Below, in pieces: positions 1-35,631 of a DNA stretch of 64,000 nucleotides. Source of the stretch: Piscicola geometra (Eukaryota; Annelida; Clitellata; Hirudinida; Piscicolidae); assembly GCA_943735955.1 (NCBI GenBank), contig OX030955.1:7551269-7615268 (forward strand), given 5' to 3'. Positions within the stretch are counted from its first letter, which is position 1; each line of letters starts with the position of its first letter. Below the pieces are notes generated by a model. The model searched no databases, was not told the DNA's origin, and worked only from the letters and a program-made list of their open reading frames with translations. The position numbers were made by a program, and so were the translations under genes.

Positions 1-614
1 TTTTAAAATGGAATAAATCCTAGAATGAGTTGCAAAGTCATCAGAGGTATCAACCCTCAGTATTCTTCATGCTTGGTTTATAGTCTCATGTTTCCAGCAG
101 GCCCACTCGGCTTCCTGTCATAAAGAACAGAGTAGATCTTATAGAGCGCATCCGTTGTTAAACGTGTGCAGAGTATTTAAATATTTTTATTTGAATTAAA
201 AATAGAATTCTAAAACTCTAGTAATAATTTTTAAATTTATTTATAGCTATTTATGAGGTGCCTATCATGCTTCCTACACACTTATCACATACGGCTCATC
301 GAACTCGGCTTTTTCAAGCCACCGATATTGACTTCTTTCTGCTTTAGGCTTTTAAATTGATCTAGAACTTAAAATTTAGATTCAGTAAAGACTATCATCA
401 ACTAAATTCTACCAGCCACATTCAACTAAATGCCACGTTCTTCTACCACAATCAACCACCATATAATTGTTCTTCAAGTTTAAAATGATTAATTTAAAAC
501 AACCTTAAAGAGTTTTCCTCTTTACGAATAAACCTTCATTATCCAACATAACTATATCAGTACTACCAACAACACTCCACACACCTCAAATACCTCCACT
601 ACCACTTCACGCAG
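1..614. other. Upstream semaphorin intron or 5' region, no supported exon
   Basis: The exon at 615 starts after an AG and encodes the middle of the Sema domain, so coding exons must lie further upstream. I searched for the expected Cys-containing CGTNAF-type exon and found no convincing match here. The sequence is AT-rich and looks intronic. Confidence 0.5.
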
Positions 615-21456
<20,842 letters not shown>

Positions 21457-23385
21457 CCCTTACTTAAGGATGATGAGTAGGATGATGTCTAGGGATAACC
21501 AGTAAATGAAAAGGCTGAAAAGATGGAATAGACTGGACGTGTGGCTTAATGTACGTAGCAATTCACTTGAAAGTTACATTGTTACGTCTGAGCAAGCCAA
21601 AATACAATGTGATTCCATTAACCTTCATCACAATATATACATTGGACCTGCTCAACTTTTTCATGGATGGTATTTTCGTATTGTATTAGACAAATGCACT
21701 CCCACAAATATTTTAAGGTGCACAACTGATTACGCTGCGGACAGCGCAGCCAATTTACCCAAAAATTGCAATTATTTTTGGAAAGAAACCGTTTTACTCA
21801 TCAATTTTTTATTAATATAAAGATTCTTCATTCTCGTTTCAAAGCGCTATCATGAAAGCTTGAATGTCCATGTGAATTCACCCGCAGAAGTAAATTTAAC
21901 AAACAATTTACTAGAATAGCTCAAAATTAAAGAAAAAACGATAATTTTAACCTTAAACTTATACAAAAATTACTTTCCAACAGCTAAAGGATTAACTAAG
22001 AGTAGTGCAATGTACATACATTTTCATACGCAGCACTAAATTAAAATTCATATCAAGAAAACTCAATGTTATTGAGTATGCAGAAGTTCACGGTAATTGA
22101 GCTGCTGGCTGTAAGTTAAATGCTGATAAGTTTGATCAAACAAGTCAAGTTTCTTGAAACTTCTACTGATGAAACAAACTCAGCGCATAATTTATTGTCC
22201 TATGCGCACTAACCAGAAGTATAAAAACAATTTTTCGTTTATTTTAAATCAATTTTTAAATACTTAAAAAATTAAACTTTCTAATGGTACAGACTTATGA
22301 ATAAAGGGTTTCCATTTTCCATGAATTGTTTCAGTTGTAATTGCTTGAATTCTTTTTTACATTGTTTTTGGCCTTATACGTTGTTTTACGGTTATCGATT
22401 TGACAGCTTCAATATTGATTTCACGGCACATATATTTGTTTCAAAGGTTTGACAAATGAAAATTTTTATTAAGGCTTCAGTTGTATTTAGATGTTTGTTT
22501 ACATTTACAAAATTATTTTAAACTTTTCAACAATAAAAATTCTATGAGCACCCAAATGAAGTTTCTGTCGTATTCATCAAATACATTTCAAGCAATCAAT
22601 AGCTAAAAAATACAAATATTGGATCACACTGTTTTTTCCAAAGTTCACGGAGGCATAGATGTGAAAATGCATTTTGTCAGGATAAATAAAGGTTATTATT
22701 TAGTGATTAGGTGGTACACAACTCACTAAAATATATTTGTATAAAGACGCAGTTTAAACCTGTTGTGCTTCAACTATTTTTTAATTAGCTGATTTTCAAT
22801 ATTTTTATTTAAAGTGAAAAGTCATTTGATTCTAAACCCTTCAAATCTGTCAAATTTCAAGTTGTATTATGATTACATGTCGTTATCTAACTATATAAAT
22901 GTCTTATAATAACTACAAGTTCTCTGCCTTAATAATAGCATACTATAATAATATTACAAATCATAATCACGCATACCTGCTGTTTATTACAAAGTATAGT
23001 CTATAATACAATGGCTCTTAAACTTGAAGCCTTCTGAATATTCATGATTTTTAAAGCAGGTAAGAGTGACTATAACTTGTATATTCAGGCCATAAGCATG
23101 TTTAACTTTACATTCTTCCATGAAGCCTCAAACTTGAAATCGTTTAATAAAGACCCAATGATTTTTTAACAGTTTTTAATTCTAAAATTTGAAACTTAAA
23201 AACATTCCATTTTAAACTTAATTTTTTTCTATTCAAAAATTTCGGTAAGATAAAAAACTGGCACTCGTTTCTTTACGTTCAGCTTTGGATAACAGAAGTT
23301 TATACTCTTACTCATCTACAAATCATCTATCAGCTCACCCTTCCATTCTTCAACTGATCTCCACAATAATCCACTCTATACCACG
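21457..23385. other. Semaphorin 3' UTR and spacer before V-ATPase subunit e
   Basis: AT-rich sequence with no supported coding exon on either strand. A candidate AATAAA polyadenylation signal for the semaphorin occurs near 22302. The upstream part is probably 3' UTR and the last few hundred bases probably promoter and 5' UTR of the V-ATPase gene. Confidence 0.5.
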
Positions 23386-24070
23386 ATGGCCATCAGTCCC
23401 ATAGCAATCGCCTTCATCATCCTCAGCATCATCTGGGGCATTGTTGGATTCGTCTGTCCATTTGTCGTGTACAAGCATCCAGACAGAGGGTTTGAGGGGC
23501 TCAATTTCATTTCCGAAATACGTTGACTGTTTGCTAAATGATTTAATTATTGAGGCGCTGGTTATGAATTTTTCCAAAAGCATACCACAAAATACCATAC
23601 CACCAAATGAATGCATGTAATTTTGCAGAGTGATTCGCATCATGTTGATCGAGACAGCCTTCGTCTGCTACGTCTTGTGAGTCTCAACGATTTATTTAAA
23701 CTTAAAATATTAATATAAAAAATATTAAAACGTTTGCACAAACTAAAGCAAAGTTTAATTTAAATTTTTTCCACCTTTTTCGTGCGATTTTGTCTATATA
23801 CCTAAAATCTGAACCTCCTATTCTTCTACCCACTGTTGCTTATTTTTCGACTGCTCAACATTTTCTCATCCCACACAACTTCCATTACAAAATTATTTAA
23901 TCCATCTCTAATCTCCACCACATTCCACCGTTCACAGCTGGATGCTGACCTACCTCATGCAGTTGAACCCCCTGATCGGACCTCAACTCGGCAACCACAC
24001 TCTACTCATTATGCAACATGAGTGGGGCGACTTCAATGCAATGATGGACCACAACAATACAAAGCATTGA
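23386..24070 (+). CDS. ATP6V0E: V-type proton ATPase subunit e, 3 exons, complete
   Basis: Exons 23386-23489, 23629-23676 and 23938-24070 (TGA stop) join in phase to give 94 residues. The protein has two hydrophobic helices: the first in FIILSIIWGIVGFVCPFVV, the second around IRIMLIETAFVCYVFWMLTY. It contains the family signature QLNPLIGPQL, followed by a predicted N-glycosylation site (NHT), as in animal subunit e (usual length about 80-95). Subunit e is a small membrane protein of the V0 sector of the vacuolar H+-ATPase, which acidifies endomembrane compartments. The start ATG follows CCACG and gives full alignment to the family N-terminus. The gene lies tail-to-tail with the minus-strand thyroglobulin-domain gene, with 926 bp between the stop codons. 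Confidence 0.95.
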
Positions 24071-24996
24071 AGTCTCTCGTGTGTACCTTGATACCACTCT
24101 TGAAATGATGTAGTAAATATTTTATAAATGGATCTGATTTTTTGCTTTAAAAAAACTTTATTCAAAACCCCTCGAATAATTAAATGATGTAAATTAATAT
24201 TTTTTTATTTTTTAAACTTATTTTTTCATTTAAAAAATGTCAAGATTGAGTTATTTAGGCTCAGTTGCGTGGTGAAGGCTTAAATGAACCTGCTCTATAA
24301 ACTTCAAAGCCCTGTAGGGTGATACCACGTTAGGGTCAATCTCAAAATATCCACACAAAAAATCGTGAATGAGTTTCAGAGATTTTAATAAAATGTTTAA
24401 GTGTTGAACTGATGTTTTCCATTACCCCTCCATGGAAACAAACTAAAATAATTTCTGCACTGAAAAGTATCTTGGAACATTTTTGCGTGATTAGTGTTTT
24501 CCACATTTCTAATTTATCTACATAGGCTATATTTAACTTTTAGAAAAAAAAACGGACTAGGGTTGAAACTTTTTTGTGACCTCTTGTTCCTGGGGCATAG
24601 ATTAATGAATAATAGTAAAAATGTAATAAATACTTTTTTTGGAGAAATAATTATAATAAAACACATTTTAATCATTTTTGAGCAAAGGTTTATTGGTATA
24701 TAACACAGAAATTTAATTATTCGACAAAAATTTAATACCCTAATATGCACTAATCTAACTACTGTCATATTGTGGAATCGTTTTTCTATAATGTTTTTCT
24801 ATAATTTTAAAGGAATTTAACAACTTTTAGAGCTGATTCATGACGTTCTTAACATTCGAAATGCTTAAAGGTCTGAACGCATTAAATAGAGTCTCATTCA
24901 ATACTTTAAACGAGCAATTATTATAAGAAGTTCTGCAAATGTTAGTAGAAATTTTTTTTCTATTTTTCTTCTGAGTCAGAAGGAAAAACAAGTAGC
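24071..24996. other. Convergent spacer between V-ATPase subunit e and the thyroglobulin-domain gene
   Basis: Holds the 3' UTRs of two genes that end towards each other. It is AT-rich, and I see no further exon, RNA gene or transposon. Confidence 0.5.
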
Positions 24997-25474
24997 CTAG
25001 ATGGCACTTTCAAACATGGTATCTTGGGGCTCCAGGTACCTTCGGCGAGCCTCCTCCGCTCTGTCCTCCTTCTCATACATCTTCTCAAAGCTTACTGGAG
25101 AATCGTCTGACGGCAGTGCCTATGTGTGTGTTTATGGCTGGAAGTGTGTGTGTGAATATGGGTTTGTTTGTCAGTTTGTGTGTGTAAATGTGCTTTTGGT
25201 TGAGTGAGTGTGTGTGTGTGTTTATGGCTGGGAGTGTGTATACATATGTGTGTTTGTGTGTGTGTGTGGCTGTGTGAACATGCCCACCATGGTACTGATG
25301 CCTTCATAAATATCAGGAGTGCACTCAAGCAAGATGGCGTTGGAGCAGAACGAAAAGCGTTCTTCATGCTCCACCACACGAGGATGACCCATGTTGTCGA
25401 CACACCAGCATCTGTGTATGTTTGTTTGTGTGAATGTGTGTGTGTGTGCGCGTGTGTGTGTGTGTGTGTAGGTG

Positions 25475-25509
<35 letters not shown>

Positions 25510-25516
25510 GTTTGTG

Positions 25517-25582
<66 letters not shown>

Positions 25583-28484
25583 TGTGGGTGTGTGAATACC
25601 TCTCAAGGTAGCACTGCTTGTTCATGAAGGAGCCATCGGGTCTACAAGACGGAGAGAAGGTGTACTTGTCAGCCAGCATCTTCTGCAGCCAACAGTTGCT
25701 CATCATAATAGGTTCGTCCCACGGTAAGATGTCTGCGTGGAAAGTAATGTGTGCTAAAAGCTTTAAATAGTCAAATCAAATAATACAGAATTTAATAAGG
25801 TATGTTTTTTTAAAGATTCATTAATCAGTATATTTATACATTTGACCTTCGTTTTGCGACAAGAGCTTGAAGTCGAACTTGTCCTTCAGTTGGAGCACTT
25901 CCATGAAAGATGGTACAGCCTGTAATTGGGCACAAAAATGATCTCCGATTCTTTGATTGCAACTGTTTCACTTGTATCATTGTAATTTATATGCGTAACT
26001 AGACTTCAAAATTAATTTGAACTATATTTCTTTCCTTTTTGCTTCTTAACTAGAGGTCGGACATGGACGATTTTTCATTCCCGTCCCGTCCCGTTCCCGA
26101 TGGGACATCAGAATTTTGATTCCCGTCCCGTCCCGTTCCCGAAATTTGTTTTCCCGTCCCGTCCCGTTCCCGATGGGACATCAGAATTTTGATTCCCGTC
26201 CCGTCCCGTTCCCGCAACTCGATTCACGGTCCCGACCCGTTCCCGAAACTTTTTTGTTTTTTTTATTCATTTTCGCTGCCGTTTTCACTGGTCCCAAACT
26301 TGCTAGTTCTAACATTTCTTACAATTTATTATTTGAAAGTCAGAGAATATTTCTTTTAATAAAATAAAAAAAACACGATTTAAATTTCAAATATTTATTG
26401 AAATGAAAGTATTGAAGTTAGTCATTGTTTTTGAGTAATTCAATCGAGTCTTTATTGCTTTTCACACGGATTAAACCGTTAAGAGTTTCAGCTTTCAAAT
26501 TAGATGATTTTGGGTCTGAAGTTAAACGACCACATATTGAAAAATTCCGTTCACAGGGAATATAACAAAATTTTGGCTACTTCTTGTTGTATTTTAAAAT
26601 TGCTCATTTTACTCCAATAAAATAAAACATCTTTATAATCTTCGATTTTTTTGGGACGTAATTATGAATATTTGTTCAATTCATCCTCTTCTGAATTTTT
26701 TTCTTCGTTCATTATTATTAATTCTTCAATAATGTTAGAAATATGTTTTTTGACAACATTCTTATTCTCCACAACTGCAAATATAAAATCATTCGTATAA
26801 TTTGTTAGTATAATAATTTTATTATAATTTTTACGTTCTAAAAACAAACATAATAGGTCTAAATAACCATCATTTGTTTTTTTTCAACGGCACTGCAGCT
26901 TGGTCTGGCTGTACAAAATAGAATTAAATTTTCTCTAATGAAAGTCTTGGTATTTATTTCTTTTCTATCCCAAACTTTTTTCCTATTATTCTTTCATACT
27001 GGGGATGCAACAGACATGCTGTCATATGAATGAGATCAATGGCATCTTTTCTTTTGTCGAAATGATCAACTGAGCAATCATTTGGAAATTAATCATTCAA
27101 ATTCAAAGTATTAATTTATAAAATTAAAATAATATAACTGACCATTTTGATTTTAGGTGAAAAGTTTTCATCATCACCCATTTGTTCTAATCTCCCTAAT
27201 CTTTGGACTCACCATAACAACTTCAAATGTAGTGTTGGAGATTTCTACATTGGCAATGGTGGTTTCGTTACACATTTCTATTGCATTTAATACTTATTTT
27301 AAGTACGGAGAATCGATGAAATAAAGATTTCCATACTTAGAAGTTTGCTGAAAAATCATTGTTAAAAAATCCAATCCCAATAACCGTCATTCCCGTTTTT
27401 CCCGTTCCCGATTTGAAAGTTGATTCCCGTTCCCGTCTTTTCCCGTTCCCGATTTGAAAGTTGATTCCCGTTCCCGTCTTTTCCCGTTCCCGATTTGAAA
27501 GTTGATTCCCGTTCCCGTCCCGAAAACCTATTCCCGGTTCCCGACTTTTCCCGTTCCGAAATTAATTTTCATTCCCGTTCCCGCGGGAGTCCCGCGGGTA
27601 CCCGGTCAGATCGGGTACCCGGTCCGACCTCTATTCTTAACCTATGTGTAATGGATCATGAACTCCCCTTATTACAGATGACGCTTACTTCGGTGGCAGG
27701 GGCTTTAGGGTAGACGAAAGGAGGGGGCACTGTTGGTGCTATTGGGGCAGACCTTTTTGTCCTTTTCATATTCTTCACAAGCATATGACCTTTATTGCCA
27801 TTATTTAAACTTTATAATCATTTTATTTAACTAGTAGAACAATATTTATTGAAGTCTTTAATAATTTTTTATAATGTACAATTTACATGTCAAGGAATTA
27901 TAATATATATAATATATGAAGATACTATGAATAGTGTATACCAACCTTTAGCACCAAGACTTCTCTTACTATTTCCATGACTTGGATTTAGTTTCCTTAC
28001 TTTCTTCTTCGGATTGATATACTTTAGTAAGTCTGTCATTTAAAAATACATTTGAGTATTCATAGAATTAATATTCAAACAAGAAAATTAACTTTGAAAA
28101 AAATTTGACAGCACCTCTTTTTCTGCGGTCGGTGGAGAGTTCAGGAGTATCGTCATACGACATCACTTTCCATCTTGGCTTCGTGAAGTTCGTGTAGTCG
28201 ACCTGTTCAAGCCTGTTCCTAATCATGTTCACTTCAGTGTGGTTGACCCTTTCGTTTGTGCCAATCTGCTCCACTTCATTCATTATATCTACGTTCATAC
28301 GGTGTCCTTCATCTATTCTTTCCACATCCCACTCGTCCACGTATTCAAAGCTCGGGTCATCCTCTTCCCATGGATACTTTGGTCGGAGTCGATTTAGAAG
28401 AAATTTTGGTCTATTAGATGATATATTTTGAAAAAATTCAATTAATAATAAACTTATGAGAATTATTAAATTAAAAATTAACAT
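24997..28484 (-). CDS. Predicted secreted protein with one thyroglobulin type-1 domain, 7 exons
   Basis: Exons in transcription order (plus coordinates): 28484-28115, 28032-27946, 27789-27689, 25919-25847, 25732-25600, 25411-25288, 25119-24997. All phases match and predict 336 residues. The start at 28484 gives a signal peptide (MLIFNLIILISLLLIEFF). The acidic N-terminal half ends in RRKR (about 120-123), a furin-like site, and is followed by basic stretches (KKKVRK, KRTKRS). A Pro-rich linker leads to the thyroglobulin type-1 domain at about 224-285, with SPSCRPDGSFMNKQC and CWCV and one more Cys than the usual six. The last exon is charged and ends FESAI. Such domains often bind or inhibit proteases, but I do not recognise the full protein. 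For the last intron, an alternative donor/acceptor pair also keeps frame and would shorten the linker. Confidence 0.8.
25120..25599 (-). repeat. Two CA-repeat introns on either side of a 124-nt thyroglobulin-domain exon
   Basis: On the coding (minus) strand, the introns 25599-25412 and 25287-25120 are made largely of (CA)n with ACACCCAC variants. They are only 188 and 168 nt long. The first donor, GTATTC, leads straight into the CA tract. The exon at 25288-25411 between them carries the CWCV half of the thyroglobulin domain. Confidence 0.9.
26051..27633 (-). mobile_element. hAT-superfamily transposon, copy 1 (1,583 bp), non-autonomous
   Basis: The ends are perfect 12-bp inverted repeats (TAGAGGTCGGAC). 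An 8-bp target duplication, TTCTTAAC, flanks them at 26043-26050 and 27634-27641; 8-bp duplications are the hallmark of hAT elements. Both subterminal regions are packed with CCCGTTCCCG motifs, including a tandem of about 41 bp near 27390-27520. The interior is a decayed minus-strand transposase, including a piece that matches the hAT dimerisation region in copy 2. Relative to copy 2 it lacks about 15 bp near 26563. It lies in an intron of the thyroglobulin-domain gene. Confidence 0.93.
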
Positions 28485-28689
28485 TTTTATTCAAGAAAAA
28501 CGGAAATAGAAGCGTCTATTAGAAACTTTGATCTATCTAATACTTCACTTCAAGTTTTAAGTTGTAGGATTAAAGAAAAATATAAAAACCATTTTAATAT
28601 TCTGAATACTTGGCCTAAAAATAATTGCTTTATATTTTTTCAAGTGAATTCAATAGTTTTTTTATTCTTTAATTTAAATTTATTTGGAG

Positions 28690-28935
28690 AGTAGGGTTGG
28701 CTTAGATGGTAGACGTCGGACTTGCGACTCAAAAGTTGCCAGTTCGAATCCCTGATGAGCAGCCGTGAACTATCATATACCTTGTGTATATCATGCGGTG
28801 TTTGCGACGTGTGCATTGAGAGATGTGTACGTCGTGTGGAGTGGCATCTCTGGCGCATAAGAACCATGGTTCTCATAACCATTTTAACATGGCCTGCATC
28901 TGTCAGGCTGTGAATAATAAACAAGAAAAAAAATT
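28690..28935 (+). mobile_element. tRNA-derived SINE-like element
   Basis: The 5' part has an RNA polymerase III A box (TTGGCTTAGATGG at 28696-28708) and a B box (AGTTCGAATCC at 28741-28751), spaced as in a tRNA. A non-tRNA body of about 160 bp follows and ends in an A-rich tail (AATAATAAACAAGAAAAAAA). The tRNA fold is imperfect, so this is a SINE or pseudo-tRNA rather than a working tRNA gene. I found no clear target duplication and no second copy in the window. Confidence 0.65.
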
Positions 28936-29370
28936 TCATTGAAACTATTTTTATATGAGCAAGACAATTCCTTGACCTTAGAGATCATCTTGTACAGTGA
29001 TTCAATAAAAACTTCAAATTCATGTGCATAAAAATTTTCAAGTTTTGATAGCTCGTATGAAAGGCTGATGAAGAGCAGAAAACCCTTATTTCATCCCAAA
29101 TAACGTTCTAAACTCAGAACTGTAATTTATTTCAACAATAAATTCAAGAAAACTTGAAAGCACCTGATATGATCAACATTAATGATTGTTTTTTACTCAA
29201 AACGATGAAAAAATGTGAATTAATGGCTTTTAGGTAAAAAAGAATTCAAGACATGAAAAAGATTTGAAGACGAACTTGAAGGAATTTTAAAACATTTAAA
29301 AATCGAATTAATAGAATATTATTTTCAAAATTCAAGTTGACATTATGCAGTTAGTAAAACGTGGGGGCGA
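28936..29370. other. Spacer between MORN3 and the thyroglobulin-domain gene
   Basis: Contains the MORN3 3' UTR (minus strand; a TTTATT near 29129 could be its AATAAA signal) and upstream sequence of the thyroglobulin-domain gene. I see no coding sequence. Confidence 0.5.
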
Positions 29371-32929
<3,559 letters not shown>

Positions 32930-33545
32930 TATAAAACTTTTCCGATTTCAATAATTTAACTTATAATCAAAGTGAATTTCAACTTTAAACGGACTTTTAT
33001 TGTGTGTACAGTAGTTGAAAAGTATATTGAACAGGAATTTTAAGCTTTTTTTTAAAAAATATTTTTCAAAGTTTTAAATCTGTTTTTTCTACATTTAAAA
33101 CGTTAACTCCAAGATTTATGTAAAGAAAGAATAATTATCCACTTAATTATTGAGTCTTAAATTAAGACTCTTAATAATCGTGATATACTCGCGTAATGTA
33201 CATTTTTTGTTTATATAGTAACCATGTCAACAGATTATTAAAATAATTTTTACATTCAAAGAAAAACATTTGAATTGAAATATATACAAAATTTTCAAGT
33301 ATTTAGAAATGAATATAAATGGTAAATAGGAAAAGTGCTAATATATTTTTTTAAATATCGCGTTCATTCACGGTTGTAGATAAAAAGCAGAAATGAAAAA
33401 AGCAGAAAGTGCACAAAGCAAATGTGTGAAACGCTGAATGTTTACTTAGTAATACATTGTGAGTATGTGTAGTTATAGTAATAGCTTTCTTAAACAAAAC
33501 TATTATTCGCTTACTTAAATATTCGTATCAAAAAAGAATTTATAA
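32930..33545. other. Divergent spacer between MORN3 and the small unknown gene
   Basis: 616 bp, AT-rich, between two start codons facing apart. A 19-bp palindrome (GAGTCTTAA and its complement) lies near 33152-33170. It probably holds both promoters, but I see no defined promoter motif. Confidence 0.5.
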
Positions 33546-34555
33546 ATGTTTCTTAAGTGGGGGAAAGGGGGGTCCGAACCACTAGAGCACGCAGGATTAT
33601 CCATGCTGGGTAAGACCCCCCCTCAAGATTTGCAGCAGATCACCGTCCCTGATGCAGGTGGTGATGATGAGGATAAAGGTGAGAAATTAAAGTACTCATT
33701 GCCTTCAAAAGATCTGAAAAAACATCTTTCCTCATCTCCAAATCATTCCTTCTCCACCCTCATCCTCAATCATCATCATCACCATCATCACCAACTCTCT
33801 CTTCGATTTCTTCCTAAGTAATGCCTGTCTTTATTTCGATTCTTTTTCAATAATTCAGGCAAGCATTCACCCATCCGTTAATTTATTAACTTTTTCAATT
33901 ATTCATTAATTCATCTTTTCACTCATTAAATACATTTTTCAGAATTGAAAATAGACAATCACTATTTTTTCTTTGAGTTTCAATTCGACTTCAGTCCACC
34001 CAAAGCGCTGAGGGACGATGCATCGGTCACTGTGGCATTTTTTGTCTCGTTTTCTGTCAAGGGGTTTTTTCGTAAAAATGAGCAGCACTTGGCAGAATTG
34101 AAAAAGAATTGGTCAATTGGATTGTTGGGTAATCCATCCAAGAAGTGACTAGTTGAAAGCTCGCTCTAACGATATTTGAATTTATATATTTTACATTTAT
34201 AAATTCTCATTTTATCATATTATTTTGCGTATACGGTATAGTCTATATATATATATTTATATATACCGTAGAGACTATACGGTATAGTCTATATCGTAAG
34301 TCTATAGGCTATATTCCTAAACACTATTGGACACCACAGTAAGAGATCTAACCAGTTTCCTTCATTTAAAAAATTTTTTTGATAGTCTCAAACAGTCGTT
34401 GAGTTCAATCCCTGTCTACTCCACTATATTTTTCTTCTATATTTCTTTTGTCTGCTTCTATTTTTCCCTCCCTGAACTGTTTTTGACACTTTCTAAACAC
34501 ATTTTTTGCTGAAGATTTTTCAGGCTACAGAGGTTACGTCATGGAGAAAAAATAA
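33546..34555 (+). CDS. Small gene of unknown family, 3 exons
   Basis: Exons 33546-33678, 33943-34128 and 34524-34555 join in phase (GTGAGA, then GTAATC donors) to give 116 residues ending GYRGYVMEKK. The first exon contains HAGLSMLGKTPPQDL and an acidic GGDDEDK. The second has an aromatic-rich start (NHYFFFEFQFDF), a moderately hydrophobic segment (SVTVAFFVSFSVKGFF) and a basic amphipathic end (KNEQHLAELKKN). I do not recognise the family. The start ATG at 33546 is the first in frame, but an upstream exon cannot be excluded. It lies 616 bp from the divergent MORN3 start, so the two may share a promoter region. Support is only phase-consistent splicing and coding-like composition. Confidence 0.55.
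34230..34310. repeat. Cluster of TATAGTC/GACTATA palindromes in an intron of the small unknown gene
   Basis: The segment carries GTATACGGTATAGTCTAT, a TA run, TATATACCGTAGAGACTATA and a 17-nt palindrome (GACTATACGGTATAGTC). The halves can fold on each other. It may be the core of a small foldback element. Confidence 0.7.
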
Positions 34556-35631
34556 CCACGATCGAGAACGAGCAGAAAATGAAATGATTAAAGTGACGAA
34601 TCAACAACAACCAAGTCAAATTTATTCAAATGTTTTCTTTCGAGATTGAAAAAAAAAGATTAAAAATTATATTAAATTACTAAATTTTATTTTTTGAGTT
34701 TTAAGGATCACGTACCAATCACGTATTTTTCCTTAAAGATTATTTTTTTGAAGATGTTTATCCTTAAGACTTTTATCCTTAAGACATTTTATCCATAAAA
34801 CTTGTTATCCTTAAGAATTTTCATCTTTAAGATTTTTTAACTTCAAGACTTTTCATTCTTTAGACTTTTTATCCGAAGACTTTTTGTTCTTAAAACTTTT
34901 TATTCATTTACCAGTAGTTTAAACCGTCCGATAATTTTGTAGAATGAAGGGTTTTAGGTAAACTATTTAAAAATTTAAAAATCTTAAATTTAAAAATACT
35001 TAATTAGAATGTTTTTTGTGTGAATTTTGGTTCATATGAGTCTGTCAAGGAATGGCCGCAGGGAGCTAGGTGAGCTGCAACAGAAAAAAGAAATTTGCCA
35101 CAACAACAACAGTTCCAGTGTTGGCAAGAACCTCTTTTTATCTCCTGTCACAGTCTCAACACATGTGACAAGAATATAAAATAAATTATAAGGATGTTTT
35201 GTGGGTAGTATGAGGATGCGATGAGGATTATGCTGTAGTAAGAATGGTGGTAGTGTGGTGATGATTAAGATGCTGTATTGGTAAAGACAATTATTCTGTG
35301 GCAATGATGATCGTGATGATGTAGGTGAGGTTGGACTATTAAGATTGATTATTTTTTTCAATTAAATTTATATATATATATACAATGTATTTTATATATT
35401 ATTAGGCGCTATAGAAACAGTTTGATTGATTGATTGATGTCAACAAATTAATGAAATAGTTTTTGTATTTTAAAGAAATTCCAAATGTTTTTTTTCTGTC
35501 AAATATTCAGAAAAATACAAAGGTTTCACTAGACAAAGAATAAATAAATACATATAATATCGCTTTCAAAACAAAAGTAGATTCCATGCTTGCGTTCACA
35601 ATTTAAGTACCAGTTTTCAGAACCTCCAAAG
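34556..35631. other. Spacer between the small unknown gene and DCAF13
   Basis: Contains a degenerate tandem repeat of about 17 bp (CTTTTTATCCTTAAGA-like) at 34740-34905. It also holds a short plus-strand LINE-type 3' end (GGCGCTATAGAAACAG followed by TTGATTGATTGATTGATG) at about 35404-35440. No gene is supported. Confidence 0.6.

Noticed and set aside
28691..28760. Functional tRNA gene
   Set aside because: A and B boxes are present but the acceptor and anticodon stems do not pair well, and a SINE-like body and tail follow.
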